A stretch of 64,000 bases of DNA from Chryseobacterium sp. ISL-6 (lineage in GTDB: Bacteria; Bacteroidota; Bacteroidia; Flavobacteriales; Weeksellaceae), in NCBI RefSeq assembly GCF_018613715.1, contig NZ_JAGGPT010000006.1:744001-808000 (forward strand), given 5' to 3'. Shown in pieces: positions 27,095 to 37,300 of the stretch. Under the pieces are notes generated by a model. It was given only the letters and a program-made list of their open reading frames with translations, was not told where the DNA came from and did not search any database. The first letter of the stretch is position 1. Each line of letters starts with the position of its first letter. Both the position numbers and the translations under genes were made by a program.

Positions 27095-27482
27095 TTAACT
27101 TAACAGACATATCTTAAGCTTGGACTCCCCACTTTTATAACATTGATCAAAGCATTAAATAAAAGGAGCCCTTTTTATAAGAGCCCCTGGCCGATACTTA
27201 TAGTGTAGAAATGGAAATTTCCTACTCAAATTTAATATAAGGTTGTTTTAAGATCTTATGATTCAAATCATAAAATCATGTTTTTTCTTGCAATATTCAA
27301 CAGCGCTGATATTTTTTTCCTTCTTAATCTTAGGGCTGCTCCTCTCTGTCCAGTTTGTTTTTAAATTGTATATTTAAATTAACAGAAAACGATCTGAGGA
27401 ATATTTTCTGCAAATACAACAGGATTCCTGTTGATTTCTATACCAATAGGAAATACGATGACCGATAGGTGTGTCATGAACT
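27095..27482. other. Gap with a possible FecR C-terminal scrap
   Basis: No gene is called. Bases 27373-27468 (plus) encode FKLTENDLRNIFCKYNRIP and then VDFYTNRKYDDR before a stop, loosely like the C-terminal DUF4974 part of FecR proteins. If real, it would be the relic of the anti-sigma gene that once followed the sigma factor. The match is weak. Confidence 0.25.
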
Positions 27483-30158
27483 TCACAGGGAGAATGAATA
27501 TTTTATAAAAAAGGTTCTTTCCCTGATCGGTGTCTGGCTAACTGATAATAGATTTGAATTTAAATTGATCTGTGTATAGGTATGCTGGTCTAAAAGGTTC
27601 GTAGCATGCAATTCAAAAAAACTCGTCCACTTTTTGGGTCTGTACCTGATATTTGAGTCCAGAAAAAAATTATTGATCGGCTGATGGCTATACTGATGGT
27701 ATGATACAGAATTATAAGCCAAAATATATGAAAGCCTATCAGTTATACTATGCCGCCAATCAGCCTGAAGCTCACCCAACCTGTTTGTATTTCTTATTAC
27801 TGCCGCGCCTATGGCCTCCTGTTTATTTATGAAATTTCCGAATTTCACTGAAATTGAAAGTTTCGCCCCGGTGAAGATATGCTTTCTCATTGTTGCTGAA
27901 TAGCTGATGTTGTAATTAACGAAAGGCGAAAGTCCACCATTGTAAAAACCTGTACCTTTTTGAACACTTATATTGGTGCATGCTGAGAAGGATGTCGCCA
28001 AAGCGTATACATATTTTGAAATGTTCCCATTTAATGAATATTGATCAGCGCTATTTTCATACATCACGGCTGATGATCTTGTGAGACCGCCGTCAACCGT
28101 GTATGCACTGATAAAATTCGCCTTTGATCTGCTGTAGGTTACGTTAAGGTTGAAAAATAGCATATTCAGCGGTTTCCGGTAGGAATACCTGGTAGCGAAA
28201 GAGCTAATAGCTGTTTTTGGAAGTGGGGTATCATTGTAGTTAAACTGCCTATAGTTGACCAGGACAGTTCCGGGATAAATATCGGTTATCTGACCGAATT
28301 CGGTCTGTCCTGAATACTTTAGCTCCAGTTCACTGTATCTGCCTATTGTTTTTCGTACTTCAATTACAGGGTTGGGTACAAAAAAAGGGCTCTTATCGGG
28401 ACCTATCCTGCCACTGCGCGTGAAGGTAATATAATGGAGAGAAGGCATAGATGCTATGCTTATCGATCCCTTCTTAACAACATAAGCTAGTGAACTATTA
28501 CCATATAACTTCAAGTGATCAAATACCAGGGCATTTCTGAAGCTATCCCCAACTAAATATGCTGTAGTGCTGTCAGATGTTTTGTACAGGCCGCTGTTTA
28601 AACTGTTACTTTCGAGCTCTGCTCCAAGCGCAGTAGAAAGGATAAAAAACTTGAATTTTCGCTTATATGATCCCGCAAGGTTTACAAAGAGGTTTTTGGT
28701 GGAAACCTGTTGATCGAGCATCCGGTAAGCCAGGCCTTCATTAACTATTTCGGGCTGAATACCCGGTGAAATGATGAGGTTTTCATGTGAGGTATAGCGC
28801 TGTATTATAGTACCGTACTGAATGACCTGGTTTACACCTACGGCTTTAATGATCACCGTTTCATTACTTAATGAAAGAAAGCCCGTAGGCTGGAACTGTC
28901 GCAAAACCTGTTCATTCTGTGTAAGGTTACCGTTTCTGTTCCATTTGGGAAGATCTATTGAGGTGACGGATCTGAGGTATACCGAACTGCTGTTCCTCTC
29001 TAGCTGGGCCTGCATTTGCCAGTGATGCAGCCTGAAAAGATTATCCTGTAGTTCGCTATAGCGGACCGTGTCGTTATCTGTAAGGAAATAATAAATGTTG
29101 TTATTGTAGACATACTTGTGTTTTAACCCAAATCTCGAAACATTGACTCTTAAGGCCCAGTCACCCCGAAATTTAAATAAACTGTTGCTGTTCGCCGCAT
29201 TGTCATTGTTCATCAAGTAATATTTCTCGGCGATACCGGGTTGCGCCGCAGTCTGTATCGATAATAGTGGTTGGGGACGTTTCACCTGTGCTCCATAATC
29301 AGCGGAAACAGCCCCGAGGTTTGCATTTTCATTTTCCAGGTTTTCACCGATATTGTTAGCTTTCAGGTTATTGATGCTCTTAAATTTCTTTCTAAAAATC
29401 AGATTGTTCATCCCGGCCGTGTATGCATTGTTGCCGGCTCCGGCATGGCCCGTAGTTGTTGTAACCGTTCCTGCACTGTCACTGAGTTTAAGGTTCAGGG
29501 AAAAGCTGTTTGAAAGTACATATCCGTTCAGCGCTTTGACTGGCTGATCTCTTTCGATTACCTCTACCTGTTCCACAGCCTTGACGGGTACGTTATCGGT
29601 GGCGAGCCTGTACCTCCCTTCTACAAGGTTGTCCCCATCTATATAGACATTCGTAATCCCCTTTCCATTATAACTGATGGCACCTTTGTCATCAACCTGT
29701 ATACCGGGCAACCTACCAAGCAGGTCTGCGATTACCCTGTCACTTTTGTCTACGAAAGATTTTACGTTGTACTTTAGGGTATCGCTAGACAGGACGATGT
29801 CCCTTTTCGACTTTATGGCAACCTCTTTTAACTGGCGAACTGATTTTGCCAGTATAATCAGATAAGGCTTATTGTTGCTGGATATGACCGGAACTACAGA
29901 TTGTCGATATCCCAGTGCCGAAATTTTAATGGACAGCTCTCCGGCAGGTTGGAATTGGCACGTGAAGGTTCCCCGATCATCTGTTTTTTCAAAAACAATT
30001 CCGATGCCGTTACTCCTTATAATGCTCACTGTTGCTCCCATAATTGGGTTTCCGACACTATCCTTAACCTCTCCTCTGACGGATACAATATCCTGTGCAG
30101 GTAACCTTGCCGTTAAAAATAGCAGGATAAGCAACACGAATGGCTTTATGCTATGCAC
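27483..30158 (-). CDS. TonB-dependent outer-membrane receptor with regulatory-like domain
   Basis: 891 residues. Signal peptide MHSIKPFVLLILLFLTARLPAQ, then a carboxypeptidase-regulatory-like domain (VRGEVKDSVGNPIMGATVSII...GTFTCQF) to about residue 105. A plug-like domain follows (VIADLLGRLPGIQVDDKGAISYNGKGITNVYIDGDNLVEG), and then a long barrel ending RTFFIKYSFSL. This is the outer-membrane beta-barrel type without STN, so direct sigma signalling is not expected. It starts 4 bases after the GLPGLI gene and is probably co-transcribed with it. Substrate unknown. Confidence 0.88.
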   Translation of the reverse strand: MHSIKPFVLLILLFLTARLPAQDIVSVRGEVKDSVGNPIMGATVSIIRSNGIGIVFEKTDDRGTFTCQFQPAGELSIKISALGYRQSVVPVISSNNKPYLIILAKSVRQLKEVAIKSKRDIVLSSDTLKYNVKSFVDKSDRVIADLLGRLPGIQVDDKGAISYNGKGITNVYIDGDNLVEGRYRLATDNVPVKAVEQVEVIERDQPVKALNGYVLSNSFSLNLKLSDSAGTVTTTTGHAGAGNNAYTAGMNNLIFRKKFKSINNLKANNIGENLENENANLGAVSADYGAQVKRPQPLLSIQTAAQPGIAEKYYLMNNDNAANSNSLFKFRGDWALRVNVSRFGLKHKYVYNNNIYYFLTDNDTVRYSELQDNLFRLHHWQMQAQLERNSSSVYLRSVTSIDLPKWNRNGNLTQNEQVLRQFQPTGFLSLSNETVIIKAVGVNQVIQYGTIIQRYTSHENLIISPGIQPEIVNEGLAYRMLDQQVSTKNLFVNLAGSYKRKFKFFILSTALGAELESNSLNSGLYKTSDSTTAYLVGDSFRNALVFDHLKLYGNSSLAYVVKKGSISIASMPSLHYITFTRSGRIGPDKSPFFVPNPVIEVRKTIGRYSELELKYSGQTEFGQITDIYPGTVLVNYRQFNYNDTPLPKTAISSFATRYSYRKPLNMLFFNLNVTYSRSKANFISAYTVDGGLTRSSAVMYENSADQYSLNGNISKYVYALATSFSACTNISVQKGTGFYNGGLSPFVNYNISYSATMRKHIFTGAKLSISVKFGNFINKQEAIGAAVIRNTNRLGELQADWRHSITDRLSYILAYNSVSYHQYSHQPINNFFLDSNIRYRPKKWTSFFELHATNLLDQHTYTQINLNSNLLSVSQTPIRERTFFIKYSFSL

Positions 30159-30162
30159 ATCC

Positions 30163-31017
30163 TTACTTTTTTACCTGATCAAGTTCAAGCGGATAATTTA
30201 TCCTCACCTTCCTTTGCAGTTTTGTCTGTATCCCCTGGTCAACTTCTACTTTTTCCACAACTGCCTCTCCGCCACTGAATTCGCCTATATCAAGCCCCTG
30301 CATAAATGCGTTTTCCATCCGTTCATAGTCCCTGTAGGTGGTCGTAATCACGTCTTTTGGCAAATCCAGGATCTGATTGCCAGAAGCTTTCACATCCAAC
30401 ATTACTTTCGTACACGTAAATTTTATCATCTGCCGATCGTCATATGCTTCCAGGATCAGCCCAGGGAGCCCGTGCAGTTTCCAGGGTCCAAAACCTGCGG
30501 ATATGTCGGTTGTAAACCATGCAGTATACTCACGGCCTTTGCACATACCCCTGGCCATCTGGCACGGATAACCAAGAATTGTCTTTGTTTCTTGCATAAC
30601 TTTCCAATTCGTTTGTTCCAAATCCTCTTTAATCAGATAATTTTGATTGTCAAAATTCTTGTTAATGTACTGCATATGTTTTGATTGCAGCGTATAGATC
30701 TGATCAGTCGTTACCGGCGTAAAAATGCCCATGTCCGTGTGGGAACTTCCGGATCTTTCCGAAGCTTCGATCTTTGCAAGAAAAACCGAATCCTGGATAT
30801 GCTTGGTAAAGCTTGAATAGGCACTCTTACCGGCATCAAAGACCAGCTGGAAATCCTCTTCGTGGATGATACCTTTGTTAAGCGTATCCCGGATATGGAA
30901 AAAATGGTATGACGCGATCCCGTACGGCGGATCGTCCGCACTGGTGCTGCCCCAGCAGAAAGAGACAAAAATGCAGGAAAAGACTGCACTGATGAAGATT
31001 CTAGTAAAATAATTCAT
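30163..31017 (-). CDS. GLPGLI family exported protein
   Basis: 284 residues with a signal peptide (to about residue 24, FCWGSTSA) and the name-giving motif in GPWKLHGLPGLILEAYD near residue 185, preceded by ILGYPCQMARGMCKGREYTAWFTTDI. These features define the GLPGLI family of Bacteroidetes, whose function is unknown. Family members usually sit beside TonB-dependent receptors, as here. Two cysteines in the PCQMARGMC segment could form a disulfide. Confidence 0.9.
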   Translation of the reverse strand: MNYFTRIFISAVFSCIFVSFCWGSTSADDPPYGIASYHFFHIRDTLNKGIIHEEDFQLVFDAGKSAYSSFTKHIQDSVFLAKIEASERSGSSHTDMGIFTPVTTDQIYTLQSKHMQYINKNFDNQNYLIKEDLEQTNWKVMQETKTILGYPCQMARGMCKGREYTAWFTTDISAGFGPWKLHGLPGLILEAYDDRQMIKFTCTKVMLDVKASGNQILDLPKDVITTTYRDYERMENAFMQGLDIGEFSGGEAVVEKVEVDQGIQTKLQRKVRINYPLELDQVKK

Positions 31018-31084
31018 AATTTTTCATAACTGATGAAATAGACCACCCCCTTTTCTTTTATTGATTTAACCCGTTGAGGTCATT

Positions 31085-31420
31085 CTACAAGCAGCCGCTG
31101 CCGCCTGCTGTGATATAAAAATAATAATTATAGGCAGTGTTGTACATATGCGCTCCATTGGTGTAACCATCAGGTGCGGATACCCATACCCTCACTATGT
31201 GTCCACATGCGTCGGTGAAATCACATGAGCGTTGGATGCGGAACAGCCCACTTTCCTTATTGCTGCTTTGATTTACTGTGGTACTGGCCTTTAACTTTTC
31301 CAGGCCTAATTTTACTTCCACTTTCGTTACGACAGGTCGACTTTTTCCCAGATCTGGGGTGTTTGCAAATACACTGGTTCCCAGAACCAGACATATTGCT
31401 GCGATAAATAAACTTTTCAT
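31085..31420 (-). CDS. Small exported protein with three cysteines
   Basis: From ATG 31420 the product is 111 residues (the frame extends 13 codons further up, but those would precede the signal peptide). Signal peptide: MKSLFIAAICLVLGTSVFA. The mature protein is about 92 residues: a charged N-terminal half (KVEVKLGLEKLKAST), then CDFTDACGHIVRVWV and an aromatic, Gly-rich end (YNYYFYITAGGSGCL). No family is recognised. It is the first gene of a three-gene minus-strand set with GLPGLI and a TonB-dependent receptor, 67 bp before the GLPGLI start. Whether it is an exported ligand, a lipidless binding protein or a precursor peptide cannot be told. Confidence 0.6.
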   Translation of the reverse strand: MKSLFIAAICLVLGTSVFANTPDLGKSRPVVTKVEVKLGLEKLKASTTVNQSSNKESGLFRIQRSCDFTDACGHIVRVWVSAPDGYTNGAHMYNTAYNYYFYITAGGSGCL

Positions 31421-31897
31421 AGTCCTTGTGTTTTTAAATAATCTGATAAATATTAACATAAACAGAAACTAGGGGTGGCCATCTCAATGTTTAAATTAAA
31501 AACAAAACTATAAACTAATTCACAAATATGAGAATTAAATAAAAAATATATCTGCTTTCCTGGCATATGAAAATTTACATCAGCAGTTCAAAGAAACCCG
31601 CTGTTTAGCTGATTATGTGAGCTTGATTGAGAAGGTCCTTACAAAGAAAAATAATGATACACCAGGAAGGTATTGTTTGGTAGCACACTAAAAGATGTAA
31701 ACCGCATTTTTTATTTTTTTCTTATTATGCAACTATTGGTTTTGCAGCTTTCTGCGTAATACTATCAAAAAGCTGCCTATGGAAAACTTCCGGTTTATAC
31801 AACCTTCATTTATAGACAAGAAAAATTATCTGCTCCCAAAGCATCATATTCAAAATCTTAATTAACAATAATTATTTACAATTTAACCAAACTACGC
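31421..31897. promoter_or_regulatory. Divergent intergenic region with a duplicated leader element
   Basis: Bases 31732-31789 closely match 32942-32996, upstream of the FecR gene. Both read CTATTGGTTTTGCA, seven variable bases, CTGCGTAATA, an A-rich stretch, then GGAAA(A)CT. The shared boxes look like a promoter or leader of the FecR gene that has been copied in front of the paralogue pair. Downstream of this copy an ATG (31790 region) opens only 28 codons. The rest shows nothing. Confidence 0.5.
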
Positions 31898-32278
31898 ATG
31901 GCTAAACAACCAATGACACCAACGGGTGTACAAAACAAGATCAACGCACTTTACCTATTATCAGACGCCGCTTTGCAAGCAGAAGCGGAAGCTATCCAGG
32001 CAGACTTTAAAGCATGGATAAAAGCAAACTTTAGCCTTAGTACTCAACAAGGGGATTATCTGGATAGGCTGAACAGTCAAATCTCTACTTATTTTGGATC
32101 ACAGTCCTCTATCTGTTTTTCAAACAGGTTACCAATCGAATTGATCTATCCTGAACCACCGACAGGGGAATACTCAAAATGGACAGGTGCATCAAATAGC
32201 CTTGCTGTCAAATCAGATGGTAGCAGGATACCTGTAGCAACAGGCACACTCACTTTTGAGTTTACCTATACGGTTTAA
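31898..32278 (+). CDS. Orphan protein, paralogue of the next gene
   Basis: 126 residues, no signal peptide or membrane segment. Paralogous to the gene 39 bp downstream: shared blocks are TPTGVQNKINALY/SVSGVQSKMEELY, QAEAEAIQADFKAWI/QAQADAVQMNFKSWI, STYFGSQSSICFSNRLPIELIYP, and YSKWTGASNSLAVKS with a beta-rich end TGTLTFEFTYTV. I do not recognise the family. The N-terminal half is helical and the C-terminal half probably beta. Confidence 0.6.
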   Translation: MAKQPMTPTGVQNKINALYLLSDAALQAEAEAIQADFKAWIKANFSLSTQQGDYLDRLNSQISTYFGSQSSICFSNRLPIELIYPEPPTGEYSKWTGASNSLAVKSDGSRIPVATGTLTFEFTYTV

Positions 32279-32317
32279 AATCAACTTATTTTATAATTGA
32301 CTTTTTAATCATTCAAA

Positions 32318-32752
32318 ATGACTACACCTACGTTAACTATTCCAACATTTAGATCTGAAAAAGTTGCTTTCATTACAAAATCACCGCTATCTGTCAGCGG
32401 TGTGCAAAGTAAAATGGAAGAACTATATTCATTAAATGAAGAGCAATTACAGGCTCAGGCCGATGCCGTTCAAATGAATTTCAAATCTTGGATAACGGAT
32501 AATTTTTTTCTTTCTGGCAAGCAGAAAGCATATCTTGCCCGGTTAGACAATCAGACTACTACCTATTTTGGATCACAATGTTCGGTCTGTTTTACTAACA
32601 GGCTGCCCATCGAATTGATTTACCCAATTCCTCCCGAAACAGATTATTCAAAATGGACAGGAAGCTCAAATTCTCTCGTTATTAAATCAAATGCCGAAGG
32701 AAAAACAGTTGCACTAGGTAAACTCATATTCGAGTTCTCTTATACCTTGTAG
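32318..32752 (+). CDS. Orphan protein, second member of the paralogue pair
   Basis: 144 residues with a longer N-terminus (TTPTLTIPTFRSEKVAF) than its neighbour and the same core (VQSKMEELYSLNEEQLQAQADAVQMNF..., TTYFGSQCSVCFTNRLPIELIYP, YSKWTGSSNSLVIKS, FEFSYTL). This copy has two Cys in QCSVC where the neighbour has QSSIC. A strong terminator follows, so the two genes form one short transcript between the divergent receptor set and the FecR operon. Function unknown. Confidence 0.6.
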   Translation: MTTPTLTIPTFRSEKVAFITKSPLSVSGVQSKMEELYSLNEEQLQAQADAVQMNFKSWITDNFFLSGKQKAYLARLDNQTTTYFGSQCSVCFTNRLPIELIYPIPPETDYSKWTGSSNSLVIKSNAEGKTVALGKLIFEFSYTL

Positions 32753-32772
32753 ACCTAAAATCAGTTCTTAAA

Positions 32773-32810
32773 GCCCGACAAGTAAAACTCTTTACTTGTC
32801 GGGTCTTTTT
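32773..32810 (+). terminator. Intrinsic terminator after the paralogue pair
   Basis: CCCGACAAGTAAA and TTTACTTGTCGGG form a perfect 13-bp stem with a 4-base loop, followed by TCTTTTT. Confidence 0.93.
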
Positions 32811-32941
32811 AAGGGGCTATAATAAGTGAAGAATTATTAGACCATTAATCTATTATATCGTAATTTATAACTGCTGCAATAATTTTATTTATCTATTAAT
32901 CAGTTGTTTACAGAAAAACAACTTTTTTATAAACCGACAGG

Positions 32942-32986
32942 GCTATTGGTTTTGCATCCAACTGCGTAATATTATAAAAAAAAGCC
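32942..32986 (+). promoter_or_regulatory. Leader/promoter-like element before FecR gene
   Basis: Second copy of the CTATTGGTTTTGCA...CTGCGTAATA element (compare 31732-31789), lying directly before the TTG start of the FecR gene. Its conservation in two places supports a regulatory role, possibly recognition by an ECF sigma factor. It does not match the housekeeping TTG/TAnnTTTG promoter well. Confidence 0.4.
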
Positions 32987-34183
32987 TTGGAAACTGATCC
33001 ACATATCAAAGAACTCTTTACGAAATACCTAAACAACAGTATTAATAGGGAGGAGTATGTTGTATTGCTAGGGTACTTTGGGAAAGAAGAAGATCAAGGT
33101 GATTTACGCCAGTTCGTTATGGAAGCTTTATCAGTTGATAATTCAGAATACGACAATGTAGAATTAGCTAGAGTAGTAGATGCAGTTGCCTCTCAGCTCC
33201 GAGAAAAATTACAGCCAAGAGAAACGGTTCGTTTGAGAAGATACCTTCCTTATGTAGCAGCTGTGCTCCTTTTAATTTCTTCAGTCACCGCCTACTATCT
33301 TAGCAGGACAGATCAAGGATATCTAAAACAAAAACAAGGTCTCGCCAATGATGTAAAACCGGGCCATAGCGCTGCAACCCTTACCCTTGCAGGTGGCAGG
33401 AAAATTTCACTCAATGACGTTTCTGCCGGGACTTTAGCCGTGGAATCCGGTATTACTGTTTCGAAAAATAAAAACGGAGAATTAATTTATACCATTTCCA
33501 GTACCAATGGAGCTTCTGAGCACAGCATTAACACTTTATCGACTGCAAAAGGAGAAACCTATCAAATTGTGCTGTCTGACGGCACCAAAGTCTGGCTTAA
33601 CGCCGGTACTACTCTGCAATACGCTGCAAACCTGAGAGAGCAGGGAAAGCGGAAAGTAAAGCTGGCCGGCGAAGCCTACTTTGAAGTTTTTAAAGACAAA
33701 AGTCATCCGTTCGTGGTAGAAACACCCACACAGTCAGTTGAAGTCCTGGGCACACATTTTAATATCAATAGTTATGCTGATGAAGGACGAACGGTGACCA
33801 CCCTTGCTGAAGGGTCTGTAAAAGTTTCGGCTTTGCAAAACGCCGATCAGAAAGCCGTTATCTTAAAACCGGGCGAGCAGTCTCTTTATTCCAATGGTGA
33901 TATAAATGTGCGTGCAGCCGACATGCAGACAGCACTCTCCTGGAAAGAAGGCCAGATTTATTTCAAGGATGCATCCCTACAGGAAGTCCTCAGGCAGGTA
34001 AGCCGATGGTACAATATTGAGGTTGAATATAAAGGGGAACCGGGTAGTGAAGTTTTTAACGGCGGTATTAAGCGCACAGCCAATCTATCGGCAGTACTGC
34101 GGATTCTTGAACTCAGTAATGTCCATTTTAGCCTCAATAAAAAGAATAATGTAACTTTTCTGACCGTCAGTCCAGAGAAATAA
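32987..34183 (+). CDS. FecR-family anti-sigma factor (long type)
   Basis: 398 residues from a TTG start at 32987; no upstream ATG fits. It has a cytoplasmic N-terminus of about 80 residues (IKELFTKYLNNSINREEYVVLLGYF), one membrane helix (YLPYVAAVLLLISSVTAYYLS), a periplasmic FecR domain (TYQIVLSDGTKVWLNAGTTLQYAANL...VKLAGEAYFEVFKDKSHPFVVETP...VEVLGTHFNINSY) and a DUF4974 end (FKDASLQEVLRQVSRWYNIEVEYKG). It should receive the signal from the STN-domain SusC encoded next. No sigma gene adjoins it, which is atypical. Confidence 0.95.
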   Translation: METDPHIKELFTKYLNNSINREEYVVLLGYFGKEEDQGDLRQFVMEALSVDNSEYDNVELARVVDAVASQLREKLQPRETVRLRRYLPYVAAVLLLISSVTAYYLSRTDQGYLKQKQGLANDVKPGHSAATLTLAGGRKISLNDVSAGTLAVESGITVSKNKNGELIYTISSTNGASEHSINTLSTAKGETYQIVLSDGTKVWLNAGTTLQYAANLREQGKRKVKLAGEAYFEVFKDKSHPFVVETPTQSVEVLGTHFNINSYADEGRTVTTLAEGSVKVSALQNADQKAVILKPGEQSLYSNGDINVRAADMQTALSWKEGQIYFKDASLQEVLRQVSRWYNIEVEYKGEPGSEVFNGGIKRTANLSAVLRILELSNVHFSLNKKNNVTFLTVSPEK

Positions 34184-34258
34184 ATGTCCATTGTCCATCA
34201 ATTAGCAAGAGAAGCCTATGAGGTAGTTTTTTATTTTTAGTTAATAATACCCACAAAA

Positions 34259-34292
34259 AAACCGGAGGCATTGTTCTAGAATGCTCCGGTTA
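34259..34292 (+). promoter_or_regulatory. Strong hairpin in FecR-SusC gap (plus-strand operon)
   Basis: AACCGGAG-CATT and AATGCTCCGGTT arms (one bulged G) flank a 7-base loop, 105 bp before the SusC start. No T run follows. Same location and character as the hairpin at 23772-23795, so a shared post-transcriptional role for SusC expression is plausible. Confidence 0.6.
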
Positions 34293-34397
34293 AACTGGGT
34301 TTAGTGACAATCAGCACGAACCGATTTATCAACCGACTATAGGGCATCTAGCACGCTCTCAAATGCGATGCACCTATAGCAAAACCTAAACAAACAT

Positions 34398-37300
34398 ATG
34401 ATTTTTTTCTCAAACTCAGACTATGCAGAGCCATACAGTCTTACAGTTTATTGGTCCCTATACAAAAAGGCTCTGCCGAAAATACCTTTACACCCCGCAA
34501 TTATGAGGGTGCATTTAATCTTATTCATCGTGCTTGTTTCCTGCCTCCTTGCTTCTGCAACAAGTGTTAGAGCTCAAAATGTAACGATAGAAGCCAAAGA
34601 TGTACCGATGTATAAGGTCTTTAAACAGATAGAAAAGCAGACAGGCTTTCTATTCTGGTATAAGGGCAGAATGTTGGGTAAAAACACCCCCATCACCGCC
34701 AACATCAAAAATATGCCGATTAAAGCTGCTTTAGAAAAAATCTTTGCAGATATTCCTTTTACCTATGAATTGGTAGAGGGAACCATTGTGGTAAAAGAAA
34801 AAACAGCAGTTAAAGAAAAGAAAGAGAAACAGACTACACAGACTGTGACCGGAATAGTAAGTGATGAAAATGGAAACCCTCTTTCCGGTGCTACAGTATC
34901 AGTTAAAGGAACAAACCAGACTACAGTGACCAATAGTGAAGGAAACTATACCCTTTTAAATGTCCCGGAAAATGCTGTTTTAATTGTCTCTTATATTGGC
35001 TATGTGGAGCAGGAGGTCACTGTAAAAAATGCCAGTAAAATTATCCTAAGCAGAAGTGAATCCAAGCTTGATGAAGTACAGATCATTGCTTACGGTACAA
35101 CAACAAAACGATTAAATACCGGCTCGGTGGGCAGTATATCCGGAACTGATATAGCGAAACAACCAGTGAGTAACCCGCTCGGCGCTCTATCAGGCAGGAT
35201 ACCCGGCCTTGTGGTTACCCAATCAACGGGAGTGCCAGGCTCTTCATTCAATATCCAGATCAGGGGAAGAAATTCCATCGCTCAAGGGTCACAACCATTG
35301 ATATTGATTGATGGAATTCCTTTTGCAGCAGGTAATGAAGGGGTTTCGGTTCTACCTTCGGCCTTGACAAATGGTGTCACAGGCACGTCGTTGAGTCCTT
35401 TCAACAGTATCAACCCTAGTGATATTGAGAGTATTGAAATATTAAAAGATGCTGATGCTACAGCCATTTACGGCTCAAGGGGAGCAAACGGCGTAGTGTT
35501 GATTACCACAAGAAAAGGCAGGGCGGGAAAAACGCAGGTAACAGCCAATATCAACCAAGGTTTTACAGAGGTTGGAAAAACAATGAAACTAATGAACATC
35601 GGACAGTATCTGGAAATGCGGAAGGAAGCCTTTGCCAACTCTGATATTACCCCGACTGTCTCTAATGCTCCTGATCTCCTCGCCTGGGATCAAAACCGAT
35701 ATAATGATTACAAGAAAGAACTTATTGGAGGTACCGGAAAACTCACCAACGCTCAGCTATCAATATCGGGTGGTTCTTCGGAAATACAATATTTAATAGG
35801 TAGTTCATTTTACCGGGAGACTTCGGTATTTCCCAATGCGCTACCTAATACCAGAGGAAGCGTAAACACGAATCTAAACCATAGCTCGAAAGACAAACGT
35901 TTCAATATTAATCTTTCGAGCAGCTATACTGCAAGTGAAAATAGAACTGCTGGTGCAGATTTAACTTATTATACATTTTTAGCTCCCAATACACCAGAAT
36001 TTTTTACCACGGAAGGCGGGTTAAAATGGGTAGAAAACGGAGGTCAGTATGAAAATCCATACCGTTACCTTTTCCAAACCTACAATGTAAAAACCAATAA
36101 CTTGGTGAGCAGCTTAAATATTTCTTATAGGATTTCGGATGACTTAACGATTAAGATCTCAACTGGATACAATCAACTGAGCAGTAAAGAAAAGCAGCTT
36201 ATTCCCATCCGTTCACTTTCTCCCAATGCAATACAGCAGGTAAACTCTTCCCAATTTGCAAATAATGAATTCAGTAGCTGGAACATTGAACCTCAGATAG
36301 AATATTCCAGACATGTAGGAAAAGGAAAACTAAACCTTCTGCTGGGCGGAACAATTCATCAAAGGCGAAATACTGGAAATACGATCTCTCTCAGCGGCTT
36401 TAGCAGTGAAGCCTTAATGGAGAGCTTTGGTGCAGCAAGCACTATTAATTCCGCGAGCAATTTATCTACTCAATACCGATATTCAGCAGTGTTTGCCAGA
36501 TTGAATCATAATATTGAAAACAAATATCTCTTTAATCTCACGGGGCGGAGAGATGGATCAAGCCGATTTGGAACAGGAAAGCAGTATGCCAATTTTGGAG
36601 CATTGGGTGCTGCTTGGATAATTACTGAAGAAGAATGGTTAAAGAATAAGCTTCCTTTTCTAAGCTTTGCAAAATTACGGAGCAGTTATGGTATTACAGG
36701 AAATGACCAGATCGGCGATTACCAGTTCCTTGATACCTGGCAGGCCGACGGCCAGACTTATCAGGGGACGAGTACATTAAGACCTACAGCATTGGCCAAT
36801 GCCGATTACAGCTGGGAAGTTAATAAAAAGTTTGAAGCCGCAATTGATATTGGATTTCTGAAAGACAGGATTTTATTTTCTGTGGGCTATTACCGCAACC
36901 GCAGTGATAATCAACTTGTAGCCTACAGGCTACCTTACCTAACAGGTTTTGCTTCTATCATTCGTAATTTTCCGGCATTAGTACAAAATGACGGGTGGGA
37001 GCTCTCGGCAAGTGCAGATATTTTAAGGAATGGTAAATTTCAGTGGACTATTTCTACCAATGCAACATTATCCCGAAATAAATTAGTCTCCTTTCCTGGA
37101 ATTGAAACTTCAACATATGCAACCCTATATAAAGTTGGAGAATCATTAAACAGTTTGTATAATTACCGTTACACCGGTATTGACCCACACACAGGCTTGT
37201 ATCAATTCAGAGATGTAGACGGGAATGGAATTCTCAATTACCGTGACCTGCTGGTTAATGGCAATGTCGATCCTAAAATTTATGGAGGTATCAATAATAC

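Noticed and set aside
27150..27190. GGAGCCC...GAGCCCC as a terminator after the sigma gene
   Set aside because: The two parts are direct, not inverted, so they cannot form a stem.
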